Notes under the pieces: generated by a model | Told to the model about the DNA's origin: nothing | Databases searched by the model: none | The model's input: only the letters and a program-made list of their open reading frames with translations | NCBI RefSeq assembly: GCF_001282685.1 | Contig: NZ_LN875035.1 | Coordinates: 1,691,572 to 1,755,571, forward strand | Source: Niameybacter massiliensis | GTDB taxonomy: Bacteria > Bacillota > Clostridia > Lachnospirales > Cellulosilyticaceae | Length of the DNA: 64,000 nucleotides | Direction of reading: 5' to 3' | Shown: positions 13,915-22,932 of the stretch, one piece after another | Layout: each line of letters starts with the position of its first letter | How positions within the stretch are numbered: position 1 is the stretch's first letter | Translations under genes and position numbers: made by a program

Positions 13915-15774
13915 TTAGCAATCGATTGTAATACCTGTATCATATTGAGTATCATCAATAAGAAGTTTAACTTTCAAGCTACCTTTTAAACCTTCTTTGC
14001 TTACTGGGAACTCTACTGCACGTTCGTCAGATTCTTGGAATGTTCCTACACACATTGCAAGGAATGGTCTCTTAGTTGTTGGTACAAAGTAACGGTGTGT
14101 TGCTTCTTCACCTTCTAAGATAAGCATTACAAGTTGACCCTTTTCAAATGTTGCTTTTAAGATAATACGGTCTTCTTCTTCACCAACTCTTACATTATAT
14201 GTATCTGGTACATCTTTTACTTCTTCAGCTGGTACTTCTGTCATCATTTCTTCTGTTACACCAAGTGTTCCTAATAATTCACCTTTGCCAAATGTTAATG
14301 CATCTGCCTCACAGTATAATGGAAGTTTTTCTGCACGGTAGTAGTTTGCTGGAATACGCATTTCAAACATAATTACATCATCTTTAATTTCAAATGTAAT
14401 AGAATTGAATTCTACTTCGTCTACACTCACTGCTACTGGTGGGAAGTTACATGTTTCACCATCTTTTGTACCAATACCACCTGAATGTACCATGTAATGG
14501 CCTTCACCATAATATTCTACGTTTGAAATATATGTTGAGAAGAATTCTTTACCAAGTTCTTTACCAAATTGCCATACTTGCTCAATAGTCATATCTTCTG
14601 TGTTGATACGGTATCTAACACCACGTGAGAAGTTTTGGTCTGCTGGTACATATTTTTCTTTAACTTTAGAACGGTAGTGACCATTATCAAATACCATAAT
14701 ATCACCATCTGGTAAAACAACACATGCATGTTGTTCATATTGCCAATCGAAGTCACCATCACCTACTGGAGTAAAGAAATATTTATCCACCATTTCTTGT
14801 GGCCAACCTTCTGGATCCCCAAGAATCCAATTAAGTTCCCCTGTTTCATAGTCTAAGTTAATAACGATATCTTGGTGACGTCCTGATAATGATAAGCTAT
14901 TTGTTCTCTTATCGTACCATACAGCATTGTTATGGAACCAGTCATGAGCATCTTGGCTTCCTGAACCACCTTTATCTTGTGGTAATACTTTTTGATAATC
15001 CCAAGTTTTAAGGATTTCACCTGTTTTACGGTCAACAAGCGCGCACATATCTTCTACAGTACCTCTTGGAAGGTCTTGTGTTAAGATAAGAAGATTACCA
15101 TCTTCCATTTCAAACTGGTCATGATGGTATCCACTTGGAAGACGGTATTCTTTATAAATTTTACCAATCATACCAAGTTCATATAAACCTGTTGTATGGT
15201 ATGGAGGTGCTACAAGACGATTGGTACCGATAAGTAAACGCCCATTTTTTACACGTTTAATATCAAATGCAAGGTTTAATGTCATGTACCAACGTACATC
15301 ACCTTTATAGTCATATGCAGCTGTCATCGCTGGTGAAGTTGGTGATACAAATACTACATTACTTCCCATATATTCTGGTGTTGTTTCAACTTTAGTTGGT
15401 TGCTTTACTTTTTCTGGAGCTTCCTCTGTTTGAATTTCAAGAGTCGTTGTGCGACCCCCTTCAAGTTCAATAACAACTTGGTTGTTATATCCAGCATAAA
15501 GACCTAATACTTGTACAACATGTTCTTTAGCTTTAGGAAGTTCAAAAGACATATCTCCTGCTTCTTCTTTACCTTTTACAACAACACGTCCTGCTACTTC
15601 TTCTTCTGTTTTGAACATTACAACTGCTGTAAGCGGTGCAATAAGGTAAGGATTAAGTTTTACATATGGTTTTTCAAATGTGAATTCCCCTGTATTGTAC
15701 TCGTTTAAAAATGCTTGTTCATTTTCAAATTGCTCTGTAATAATGTGTTTAAATTGTTTATAAATAACTGACAT
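13915..15774 (-). CDS. Aryl-sulfate sulfotransferase (ASST family), apparently cytoplasmic
   Basis: 619 residues. ASST enzymes move sulfate from a phenolic sulfate ester to another phenol, without PAPS, via a sulfo-histidine. The family's active-site positions are visible in order: YHHDQF near 215, DWFHNNA near 280, SGRHQD near 298, and QYEQHA near 348, whose His should be the nucleophile by analogy with E. coli AssT. An N-terminal Ig-like domain (~1-125) matches the Arylsulfotran_N layout, followed by the beta-propeller. Unlike the E. coli enzyme it has no signal peptide (MSVIYKQFKHIITEQFENEQ). It is monocistronic, with AGGAGG upstream. The function assignment is firm; the location is inferred. 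Confidence 0.88.
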   Translation of the reverse strand: MSVIYKQFKHIITEQFENEQAFLNEYNTGEFTFEKPYVKLNPYLIAPLTAVVMFKTEEEVAGRVVVKGKEEAGDMSFELPKAKEHVVQVLGLYAGYNNQVVIELEGGRTTTLEIQTEEAPEKVKQPTKVETTPEYMGSNVVFVSPTSPAMTAAYDYKGDVRWYMTLNLAFDIKRVKNGRLLIGTNRLVAPPYHTTGLYELGMIGKIYKEYRLPSGYHHDQFEMEDGNLLILTQDLPRGTVEDMCALVDRKTGEILKTWDYQKVLPQDKGGSGSQDAHDWFHNNAVWYDKRTNSLSLSGRHQDIVINLDYETGELNWILGDPEGWPQEMVDKYFFTPVGDGDFDWQYEQHACVVLPDGDIMVFDNGHYRSKVKEKYVPADQNFSRGVRYRINTEDMTIEQVWQFGKELGKEFFSTYISNVEYYGEGHYMVHSGGIGTKDGETCNFPPVAVSVDEVEFNSITFEIKDDVIMFEMRIPANYYRAEKLPLYCEADALTFGKGELLGTLGVTEEMMTEVPAEEVKDVPDTYNVRVGEEEDRIILKATFEKGQLVMLILEGEEATHRYFVPTTKRPFLAMCVGTFQESDERAVEFPVSKEGLKGSLKVKLLIDDTQYDTGITIDC

Positions 15775-15922
15775 AATGTAGACCTCCTAGTCTGTGTCAT
15801 AAGTATGTTTAAATTATAACAAATTCAAACCAAAACAAAATTAACCTATGTTACGAATTTCATTTTTGTCTAATTAATCATATACTATAATATAATTCAT
15901 AGCAGAAAGGAGAATTTTCTAT

Positions 15923-16462
15923 ATGTTTAATTGTCTTCCCCCTGAAACTGCTTCTATGCCAAACTCCTTATTCCATGCTTTACAAGGTCAATACTTTGTA
16001 GGTTACGCCGATAATATTTCCTTAAATAATGGCAACAATGCCTGGGCTTCCCTCTCTAATCCTATTGGCTCTGGCGTAAATCTCTTTGTAAATGTTTGGA
16101 CAGTCACAGAACCTTCTACTACACCTCTTAACATTCAAGTTTGGTTAAATGCTACACTTCCCGTTCCCCTTACTCCTTCGACATTTGTAACTCCTACAAA
16201 TACAGCTTTTTTCCCTTTACCTACACCCGAAGTTCAAATTTTCAAAGCCTCTAATACCAATGCTACACCTACTGGTGGTGCCATCGCTTATACAAGACTC
16301 TCAGTACCTGGTCAAACATTAGCTGATGAAGAAGATGGTAAGTTTATCATTCCACCTGGTGGTAACTTTGCACTTTTCTTCTCAAATCCTAGTACTACTA
16401 CAAATACTGCTAATATAAAAGTCGCATTTGGTTGGTGGGAAGAACCCATTTGCAGATACTAA
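15923..16462 (+). CDS. DUF6143-type uncharacterised protein
   Basis: 179 residues. The N-terminal third includes SLFHALQGQYFVGYADNISL, then NAWASLSNPIGSGVNLFVNV. This is a pattern I associate with the DUF6143 family of Clostridia, which has no known function. The rest is Thr/Pro-rich and beta-type, closing in KVAFGWWEEPICRY. There is no signal peptide. AAAGGAG precedes the ATG. It stands alone, divergent from the sulfotransferase. Because homologs are small beta proteins rich in Thr/Asn, a spore- or surface-associated role is possible but unproven. Confidence 0.65.
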   Translation: MFNCLPPETASMPNSLFHALQGQYFVGYADNISLNNGNNAWASLSNPIGSGVNLFVNVWTVTEPSTTPLNIQVWLNATLPVPLTPSTFVTPTNTAFFPLPTPEVQIFKASNTNATPTGGAIAYTRLSVPGQTLADEEDGKFIIPPGGNFALFFSNPSTTTNTANIKVAFGWWEEPICRY

Positions 16463-16483
16463 AAGTGAATACTAAAATATGAA

Positions 16484-16514
16484 AAAGGGGGGCGGTTGCA
16501 TAAGCAACAGCCCC
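16484..16514 (-). terminator. Intrinsic terminator after the SdpI-like gene
   Basis: AAGGGG...GGTTGC and GCAAC.GCCCCTT arms; the reverse strand continues CCCCCCTTTTTCATATTTT. Confidence 0.75.
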
Positions 16515-16517
16515 TTG

Positions 16518-16892
16518 CTAATTATACTTTTTCCCATTCTTATCAAAAGTTCTTTTTAAAGCTTTCTCTACTGGTATGATAGATACAATTAGAATAATTG
16601 TTTGTACCACTACCAGTCCACTACAGATAATACCCTGTACAGCTTCTCCAAGAAAATAAGAAATGATAGTGAAGAAAATACTCACAATTAGTATCATCAA
16701 GCCCCATGTTCTCCACACTTTCCCACAATACTGGTGAGCAAAATTCCATGTATCTTGATTTTTCATGGACATAGATGTACGGTATCCATATACTCCATTA
16801 ATATTTTTAGGAGGATTCTTCTCAAACATTATCCCAAATCCCAACATCATCAGTGGAATAAGAAGATTACATATTAATAAAAAGGTTTCCAA
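16518..16892 (-). CDS. SdpI-family membrane protein
   Basis: 124 residues, three predicted membrane helices. The SdpI signature is clear: NINGVYGYRTSMSMKNQDTW followed by FAHQYCGKVW. SdpI in B. subtilis gives immunity to the SDP toxin and sequesters the SdpR repressor; many homologs are of unknown role. Here there is no sdpR or toxin gene beside it. The start is TTG with AAAAGGAG 9 bases upstream. It lies 45 bases downstream of a MATE gene and may be cotranscribed with it. Confidence 0.8.
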   Translation of the reverse strand: METFLLICNLLIPLMMLGFGIMFEKNPPKNINGVYGYRTSMSMKNQDTWNFAHQYCGKVWRTWGLMILIVSIFFTIISYFLGEAVQGIICSGLVVVQTIILIVSIIPVEKALKRTFDKNGKKYN

Positions 16893-16937
16893 GTGCGTCC
16901 ACTCCTTTTATCCATTTACCTTATGTTTATTAGTATG

Positions 16938-18311
16938 CTACACAACACTTTTTTCACACCATTTCCCACTTAAAAATCTCCCTGTAAAGATGATGGCACG
17001 AAGTGTCCAATCTGCAAACATACCAATCCATACAGCCATTGGTCCAAATCCCCAAACTCTGCATAAATAGATACATAATGCTACTCTACAGAACCACATA
17101 GTCAATGTAGAAATAATCATTGAGAATTTTACATCCCCTGCTGCACGCATACCATACGCTGGTATAAAAGAAAGTCCCCAAACTAGTGGTTTGACAATAG
17201 TTATAGCAAGCATCATACTAAAGCACATTCTTGCACTTTCCACTTCCATACCTGCAAGCATTGTAACAGGCTTAGTGATAAGGAGTACAAAAAAACAAGA
17301 TATAATAATGACAACTTCTGCATACCCAGTCAGCTTCACAATATAGTATTTAGCTTCCTCTTTTCTTCCTGCCCCTATACACTGCCCAACCACTGTCATA
17401 AGCCCAATTCCTATTCCCATGGCCGCCATACCATTTAGTGCTTCTAATGTATTCGTCATAGCTTGAGCTGCTATCGAAATAGTTCCCATCTCAGATACCG
17501 TAGATTGAATAGCTAACTTTCCAAATTGGAACATACCATTTTCAATACCTGTCGGAATCCCTACAGCTAATACTGCTGCAATTAGTTTAAAGTTTGGACG
17601 TATTTTAAAGTATCCATTAAGTACAATAGGTTGTTTTGGTTTATGTAAAAAATAAAAAATAACAATTGTGCAAAAGATACGAGAACATAATGTAGAGATA
17701 GCAGCTCCCATTACGCCCATTCTAAATACAAAGATTAATAAGATATTTCCCACTATATTTAAGCAATTAGCCAGTACAGAAACTTTCATTGGGAATTTAG
17801 AGTTTCCACTTGCTCTATAGAACGCTGCTCCTACATTAAATAGCGCAAGAAATGGATAGGATAATGCTGTGATGAAGAAATATGTAAGTGCATTAGACAT
17901 AACGTCTTGCTCTACTTTTCCAAAGATCATTTGAAGTAATGGTGCTCTAAAAGCTATTGCACCTATCATAAGAAGTGTAGCTATAGCCAGTATAGATATA
18001 AATACTTGTCTAGCTGCTTCATTACATTTTTTCTCGTCCCCTCGACCTAAATACTGAGAACATATAATCGTTGCCCCCACTGCCATAGCCGAGAAAACTT
18101 GTATAATAAGTACATTAATAGAGTCTACTAAAGATACAGCAGAGATAGCTGCACTTCCTACATTGCTTACCATCATGGTATCTGCCATTCCCATAAATGA
18201 GTTAAGTAGCTGTTCAATAATAAGCGGAATCAGTAATATTCTCAGATTCTTATTACTAAATAGCCTTGTCTCCTTACTGATCTGTGCACGGTCATATAGC
18301 CTAGTAATCAT
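16938..18311 (-). CDS. MATE family efflux transporter
   Basis: 457 residues, about 12 membrane helices with the MATE two-bundle pattern (IEQLLNSFMGMADTMMVSNV in the first helix pair; FQFGKLAIQSTVSEMG at the start of the second bundle). It exports cationic compounds in exchange for Na+ or H+ by family role. AAGGGA precedes the ATG. It is followed by the SdpI-like gene. It belongs to a different MATE subgroup from the neighbour at 18489, judged by helix sequences, so this is not a recent tandem duplication. Confidence 0.9.
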   Translation of the reverse strand: MITRLYDRAQISKETRLFSNKNLRILLIPLIIEQLLNSFMGMADTMMVSNVGSAAISAVSLVDSINVLIIQVFSAMAVGATIICSQYLGRGDEKKCNEAARQVFISILAIATLLMIGAIAFRAPLLQMIFGKVEQDVMSNALTYFFITALSYPFLALFNVGAAFYRASGNSKFPMKVSVLANCLNIVGNILLIFVFRMGVMGAAISTLCSRIFCTIVIFYFLHKPKQPIVLNGYFKIRPNFKLIAAVLAVGIPTGIENGMFQFGKLAIQSTVSEMGTISIAAQAMTNTLEALNGMAAMGIGIGLMTVVGQCIGAGRKEEAKYYIVKLTGYAEVVIIISCFFVLLITKPVTMLAGMEVESARMCFSMMLAITIVKPLVWGLSFIPAYGMRAAGDVKFSMIISTLTMWFCRVALCIYLCRVWGFGPMAVWIGMFADWTLRAIIFTGRFLSGKWCEKSVV

Positions 18312-18402
18312 GTTGTCCCTTCTTCCCTAACTTAATTTAATATCTTTGTTATTATACATCCATTCCTCTCTAATTTAGAATGTATTATTTTAGCCAAAAT
18401 AA

Positions 18403-18445
18403 AAAAGTCTTGTAGTACTTAATCATAAAGTATCTACAAGGCTTT
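18403..18445 (-). terminator. Intrinsic terminator after the MATE gene at 18489
   Basis: AAAGTCTTGTAG and CTACAAGGCTTT arms with one mismatch; the reverse strand continues CTTTTTTATTTTG. Confidence 0.75.
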
Positions 18446-18488
18446 CTATTCATCCTAATTCTATTTAAATAATCTTATGATACTAACC

Positions 18489-19889
18489 TTAAGCAACTTG
18501 CTTCATAGTTTCTTGCGCTTCTACTTCATCAATCTTATCTTTTCCAAGATTACGCATTTCTAAATAAATTGCTACAGTAGATATTATAACAGATAGACAA
18601 TCCGCTACTGGCCCTGCTAGCCATACACCTCTTAATCCAAATATATTAGGCAATATAAGAAGTGCTGGAACAAAGAATATGATTTGTCTTGAAAGGCTAA
18701 TAAGCATTGCTTTCTTAGATTTCCCAACAGCTTGATAGTAATTAGATGCTGTTATTTGAACTGCTATTAAAGGAATCGCAAATAAGAATAACTTCATACC
18801 TGATACAGTAATTTCTGTAAGTTTTGGATCATTATTAAACATTTCCACTGCCATTTCTGGACATATTTGAATAAATGCAGCACTTACAAGCAAAATCACT
18901 AATGCAGCCATTAAACTATATTTATAAGTTTGTTTTACACGATCATATTTTTTTGCTCCATAGTTATATCCTATTATAGGCTGTGCTCCTTGGTTAATTC
19001 CAAAAAGAGGCATCACAAAAATACTAGACAAAGAAGAGATAATTGCCATTGCTCCAATTGCCAAATCTCCTCCGTATGTCATAAGTGACTTATTGGAAAT
19101 AACACTTACTATACTACTTGTTATTTGCATACAAAATGGTGCCATACCTACAATTAAGATTTGTTTCATAATCTTAGTATCAATTTTTACACTTTCTGAG
19201 GTAAGTTTAATTGAAGATTTTTTACTCTTTGTAAAGTAATATAGTACCCAACAACCTGCTACACATTGTGAAATAACAGTTGCATAAGCAGCACCTTGAA
19301 TGCCTAATCCCAAGCCAAAGATAAAGATTGGGTCTAATATAATATTAATTATTGCACCTATAAGCATTGTATACATACTCATTTTAGGATTACCATCTGA
19401 GCGTATTGAATTATTCAAAGAGAATGTAAAGATATTAAAAATAGTTCCCCAAAATAATGGTCGAATATAAGCCAACGCATAGGATAATGTATTTTCACTT
19501 GCACCAAAAAGCTTCAATATTTGTTCAGCAAATATATTTCCTAATACAGCAATAAGTATACTTGTTATAACAATTCCACTAAAACCATTTCCTAATATTT
19601 TCTGTGCACCTTTTTTATCCCCTCTCCCAAAAGCAAGAGAAATGTTAGCACATGTTCCAATTCCTAAAAGCATACCAAATCCTGTAATAATTTGAGTAAT
19701 GGGCATTGTAACGCCTACCCCTGTAATTGCAAGACCTCCTACATTGGGAATATTTCCTATATAAATACGGTCTACAACATTGTATAGCATATTAACAATC
19801 ATTCCAATAATTGCTGGAATCGAGAATTTAATAAGTAGGCTTAGAATACTCTGTGTGCCTAATTCATTTTGTGTTTCTTCCATTTTCAT
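18489..19889 (-). CDS. MATE family efflux transporter (NorM/MepA-like)
   Basis: 466 residues, 12 helices. Typical MATE/MepA segments are KFSIPAIIGMIVNMLYNVVD, then RIYIGNIPNVGGLAITGVGV, FGINQGAQPIIGYNYGAKKY and a late PVADCLSVIIS. MepA-type pumps export dyes, biocides and fluoroquinolones. AAAGGAT precedes the ATG. A LysR-type regulator gene lies 111 bases upstream on the same strand and could control it. A C-terminal acidic tail (KDKIDEVEAQETMKQVA) is cytoplasmic. Confidence 0.9.
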   Translation of the reverse strand: MKMEETQNELGTQSILSLLIKFSIPAIIGMIVNMLYNVVDRIYIGNIPNVGGLAITGVGVTMPITQIITGFGMLLGIGTCANISLAFGRGDKKGAQKILGNGFSGIVITSILIAVLGNIFAEQILKLFGASENTLSYALAYIRPLFWGTIFNIFTFSLNNSIRSDGNPKMSMYTMLIGAIINIILDPIFIFGLGLGIQGAAYATVISQCVAGCWVLYYFTKSKKSSIKLTSESVKIDTKIMKQILIVGMAPFCMQITSSIVSVISNKSLMTYGGDLAIGAMAIISSLSSIFVMPLFGINQGAQPIIGYNYGAKKYDRVKQTYKYSLMAALVILLVSAAFIQICPEMAVEMFNNDPKLTEITVSGMKLFLFAIPLIAVQITASNYYQAVGKSKKAMLISLSRQIIFFVPALLILPNIFGLRGVWLAGPVADCLSVIISTVAIYLEMRNLGKDKIDEVEAQETMKQVA

Positions 19890-20000
19890 AAACTATTATC
19901 CTTTCTACCAATCTGTTTGTCTTATGCTGAAAGTAATTATAATATAGAAAGATTGCTAAAGAATAATACTTATTTTCAATGTGCGGGTTATAACTAAAAT

Positions 20001-20912
20001 TTATAACCCAATATTTTTTGTTAATTCCTCCACTAAAAGAGTAGCTTCATAAGAGAGAGGCTCTCTTTTTCTTTTAAGCCACCCTACATACATATCAATA
20101 TTCTCTTGTAACTTAATAAACTTGAGTCCCCTTTTCTTAAGGTACTCTATATTTTTCTCTATATCAAAGCTATAGCTATCTAAATTCCAAAGTAAATCAC
20201 TCACTGTTTCTCTATCTGTTGCATGAATCGTATTTCCCACAAATTTAGACCATATATCTAACAACTCTGAATCTTGATTTACAGATAGATCTTTTTCTTT
20301 TAGATATTCGATATAAGTTAATTTGTCTAATTCCTCAAAAGCTACCTGATCACGGTTATATAAACTACTTTTAGGGCTTACCGCTACACCTAATTTTGTT
20401 TTATCAAGTATATTAAATTCTATTTTTCTCTTATCCAGCACTTTTTCTATAAGACTTAGTTGAGTCGTATTCATAACGATAATAGCGATTTCTGACTTCA
20501 TATAATAAAGATGCTTTATAACAGCACCTAGATTATCTTCCTTAATAATAATTTGCACTCGGCTGTCTTTTAAAAGGTTATAAATTTTACTAATAACAGG
20601 TGTTAGATGAAGCATTCCTGTTTGAGATATCTCTAGAAAATTTACATGTTTCTTTTCTTCTACTCCATATGCTTTCTTTAGTTGCTCCACTTGTCCTAAT
20701 ATCGATTTAGCATATTGGACAAGCAACTTTCCATCTTTAGTTACCTCTACGCCTTTATTCGTACGGTTAAAAATTTGGACATTTAACTCTTTTTCTAAGT
20801 TATTTATTGCACTGCTTAAATTGGGTTGAGAAACAAATAAATTCTTAGCCGCTTTATTCATAGATCTTGTTCTCTCTATTTCAAGTACATATCTGAGCTG
20901 TTGTAACTGCAT
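20001..20912 (-). CDS. LysR-type transcriptional regulator
   Basis: 303 residues. The N-terminal winged helix-turn-helix is classic: MQLQQLRYVLEIERTRSMNK, then AAKNLFVSQPNLSSAINNLE. A periplasmic-binding-protein-like effector domain follows (~90-300). LysR proteins respond to small molecules and often act on an adjacent gene. The nearest candidates are the MATE gene downstream on the same strand and itself. A small hairpin (GGGTTATA/TATAACCC, 19984-20009) overlaps its stop codon. The effector is unknown. Confidence 0.9.
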   Translation of the reverse strand: MQLQQLRYVLEIERTRSMNKAAKNLFVSQPNLSSAINNLEKELNVQIFNRTNKGVEVTKDGKLLVQYAKSILGQVEQLKKAYGVEEKKHVNFLEISQTGMLHLTPVISKIYNLLKDSRVQIIIKEDNLGAVIKHLYYMKSEIAIIVMNTTQLSLIEKVLDKRKIEFNILDKTKLGVAVSPKSSLYNRDQVAFEELDKLTYIEYLKEKDLSVNQDSELLDIWSKFVGNTIHATDRETVSDLLWNLDSYSFDIEKNIEYLKKRGLKFIKLQENIDMYVGWLKRKREPLSYEATLLVEELTKNIGL

Positions 20913-20991
20913 ACCATCCTCCTATTTTATTACTTTATAACTTATATTATTTCCTACCACCTATATTCACTTTGCTTCTATTGATTTATAA

Positions 20992-21025
20992 AAAGGCTCA
21001 CAAGTCTTTATAACTTGCAAGCCCT
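20992..21025 (-). terminator. Intrinsic terminator after the FliB-like gene
   Basis: GGCT..CAAGT and ACTTG..AGCC arms with a small internal mismatch; the reverse strand continues CCTTTTTATAAAT. Confidence 0.65.
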
Positions 21026-21037
21026 GCTTAATCTTCC

Positions 21038-22195
21038 TTACAGTACACTATTTCCTACTACAAGCGCAAGATAACCCCAATCCCAAATAGCACTTTCAAA
21101 ACTATTTTCTAAATACTCACGAATATCACTTTGATCATATCCTGTTACACGTGCAACAATCATCATATAGTCACGTACCGTATAATACTCTAATTTCTCT
21201 TTTCCATCTGTTAACCATTTAAGGAAAATAGCCTGTTTAATAGTTGCATATTCTAGAGTGACCCATTCAAAAGCAACTACCATATCCTCAAGTTCCATCT
21301 CTGCCATTAATCCGTTAGCAAAAATCTCTGTTAATAAATAATTCGTCAAAAGTCTTTCATAAGCTTTAATTTCTTGATTAAAGATTTCAATTTTTTTTAT
21401 TAGCTCTTTATTAGAATAAAGAGTTTCCAATTGTTCTGCTTTTGTAGCTATGTCTTCTAAAAACGCTACATAAAGTTTTTGCTTACGATAATTATCTACT
21501 ACATCTAAAAACAGTTCATTTCTTTCCCAGAAGGAATCCATTAAATTGAACTTCATCTTTCTAATGGCGGTTATTAAGGGTTTCATTTGTTTTGCATCTG
21601 TATAGAGATTAATCTTATCTACTGTAAGTTTTGGATCTTCTAACAGCTCTAATAATGCATAGAAGATCATCATGATGCGCTCTGTTAAAGTGTAATGTTC
21701 ATCTTGCATAAGTGTGAACATCATCTCACGAACAACATAAAGTAATGAAGACTTGCCTTCTTCTTCATGATAAAACTGGACTGGATTTTCATTTAGTAAG
21801 TCAATTACTACAGGGCAGGCTATAGAAAGTGAATATTCTATTCTATCTTCAAATTGATTGATTTGTCTTGGAAAGGTTGTACATGTTTTAGATAAAGTTT
21901 CTTCTCCTAATTCTATAACCAATCTACAAAGCTTCTGAGTATTTAAGAATGGACATTTTTTCTCTTTGTTTAGGGTAATAATTTGACCATCCTCTTCTTT
22001 TTCTAAGCACTTACATAAACTCAGCTCAGGTAACGTCTCACCTTCTAATTGCATTTGATTTAACTTTAACCCTTGCCAATTTTTTGCTGTCTGATTATCT
22101 ACTGCAATACGCCATTCTTGGCAACAGTTGAAAGAACATTTATCTGCAATACAATGAAATGTATCATAATCATTTACTTTAATTGTATGACTCAT
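21038..22195 (-). CDS. FliB-family flagellin lysine-N-methylase-like protein
   Basis: 385 residues. The Cys-rich N-terminus CIADKCSFNCCQEWRIAVD and the second group CKCLEKEEDG ... KKCPFLN ... LCRL are the family hallmark, probably ligating an Fe-S cluster. The body is helical. FliB methylates flagellin lysines in Salmonella, but most Firmicutes homologs lie away from flagellar genes, and no flagellar gene is present here, so the true target may differ. It has its own terminator and promoter region. GAGGTAC precedes the ATG. Confidence 0.8.
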   Translation of the reverse strand: MSHTIKVNDYDTFHCIADKCSFNCCQEWRIAVDNQTAKNWQGLKLNQMQLEGETLPELSLCKCLEKEEDGQIITLNKEKKCPFLNTQKLCRLVIELGEETLSKTCTTFPRQINQFEDRIEYSLSIACPVVIDLLNENPVQFYHEEEGKSSLLYVVREMMFTLMQDEHYTLTERIMMIFYALLELLEDPKLTVDKINLYTDAKQMKPLITAIRKMKFNLMDSFWERNELFLDVVDNYRKQKLYVAFLEDIATKAEQLETLYSNKELIKKIEIFNQEIKAYERLLTNYLLTEIFANGLMAEMELEDMVVAFEWVTLEYATIKQAIFLKWLTDGKEKLEYYTVRDYMMIVARVTGYDQSDIREYLENSFESAIWDWGYLALVVGNSVL

Positions 22196-22248
22196 AGTAC
22201 CTCCTAGGCTTACTCATAAAATTGTCTTTTGTCATTATAATACAAACG

Positions 22249-22279
22249 TGGCAGATACTCCATATAGAATATCTGCCAC
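22249..22279 (-). terminator. Intrinsic terminator after the GNAT gene
   Basis: GTGGCAGATA and TATCTGCCAC arms with an 11-base loop; the reverse-strand tail TTTGTATT is a weak T-run. Confidence 0.6.
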
Positions 22280-22299
22280 TCTTCATTTTTATCTATTGA

Positions 22300-22917
22300 T
22301 TAGCTTAGTTGACCTTCTCTTACCTCTTTAATTTTTGGAGGAAATGCTTGATCAAATGCCGCTACATCCTCAGCGGATACTTCAAAGCCAGAAGAAAATC
22401 TAAAAGTTCCTGAAACATTTTTTAAAGCCTCTTGATTCAATAATTTCACCATAAAAAATGGTGCTTCGTCTTCTTGTGGTATGTCCTCTAAATGTATTCC
22501 ATATTTACTTGCTGATTCAAATCCAAATTTATGATAATATGCTGGATTCCCTGTAATAAACACAACCTTATAACCTAACTGGGTAGCCACCTCTAGAGAA
22601 TGTTCTATAAGCTTTCCACCAACACCTTTACCTTGGCACTCTGGCGCTACACTTAATGGTCCAAAAGCAACACATTCTATTGCATTCCCCTTATCATCAA
22701 TAATTGTACCTTTGCTATATGCAATATGTCCTACTATTTCCCCTTTATGCCCTGCAACTAAATCTAATTCTGGGATAAAGTCCCCATGACCACGTAATTG
22801 ATTTAATATAAAATGCTCATCACATCCTGGTTTATAGACATTCCAAAAAGCTTCTCTTGTCAAGTTTTCTACCGTTCTATAGTCTGCTTCTTGCTCTCTT
22901 CTTATGGTTAGATTCAT
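22300..22917 (-). CDS. GNAT family N-acetyltransferase (YhbS-like)
   Basis: 205 residues. The acetyl-CoA-binding P-loop is visible as PECQGKGVGGKLIEHSLEVA near residues 93-112. LSVAP precedes it, and the YYHKFGFE motif follows near 130. The N-terminal REQEADYRTVENLTREAFW is typical of the YhbS group, whose substrates are mostly unknown. It lies 15 bases downstream of the M42 peptidase gene and is very likely cotranscribed with it. Confidence 0.88.
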   Translation of the reverse strand: MNLTIRREQEADYRTVENLTREAFWNVYKPGCDEHFILNQLRGHGDFIPELDLVAGHKGEIVGHIAYSKGTIIDDKGNAIECVAFGPLSVAPECQGKGVGGKLIEHSLEVATQLGYKVVFITGNPAYYHKFGFESASKYGIHLEDIPQEDEAPFFMVKLLNQEALKNVSGTFRFSSGFEVSAEDVAAFDQAFPPKIKEVREGQLS

Positions 22918-22932
22918 TCTATTTCACTCCTA

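Noticed and set aside
16938..19889. Recent tandem duplication of the two adjacent MATE genes
   Set aside because: The two proteins share only family-level features; helix sequences and termini differ widely.
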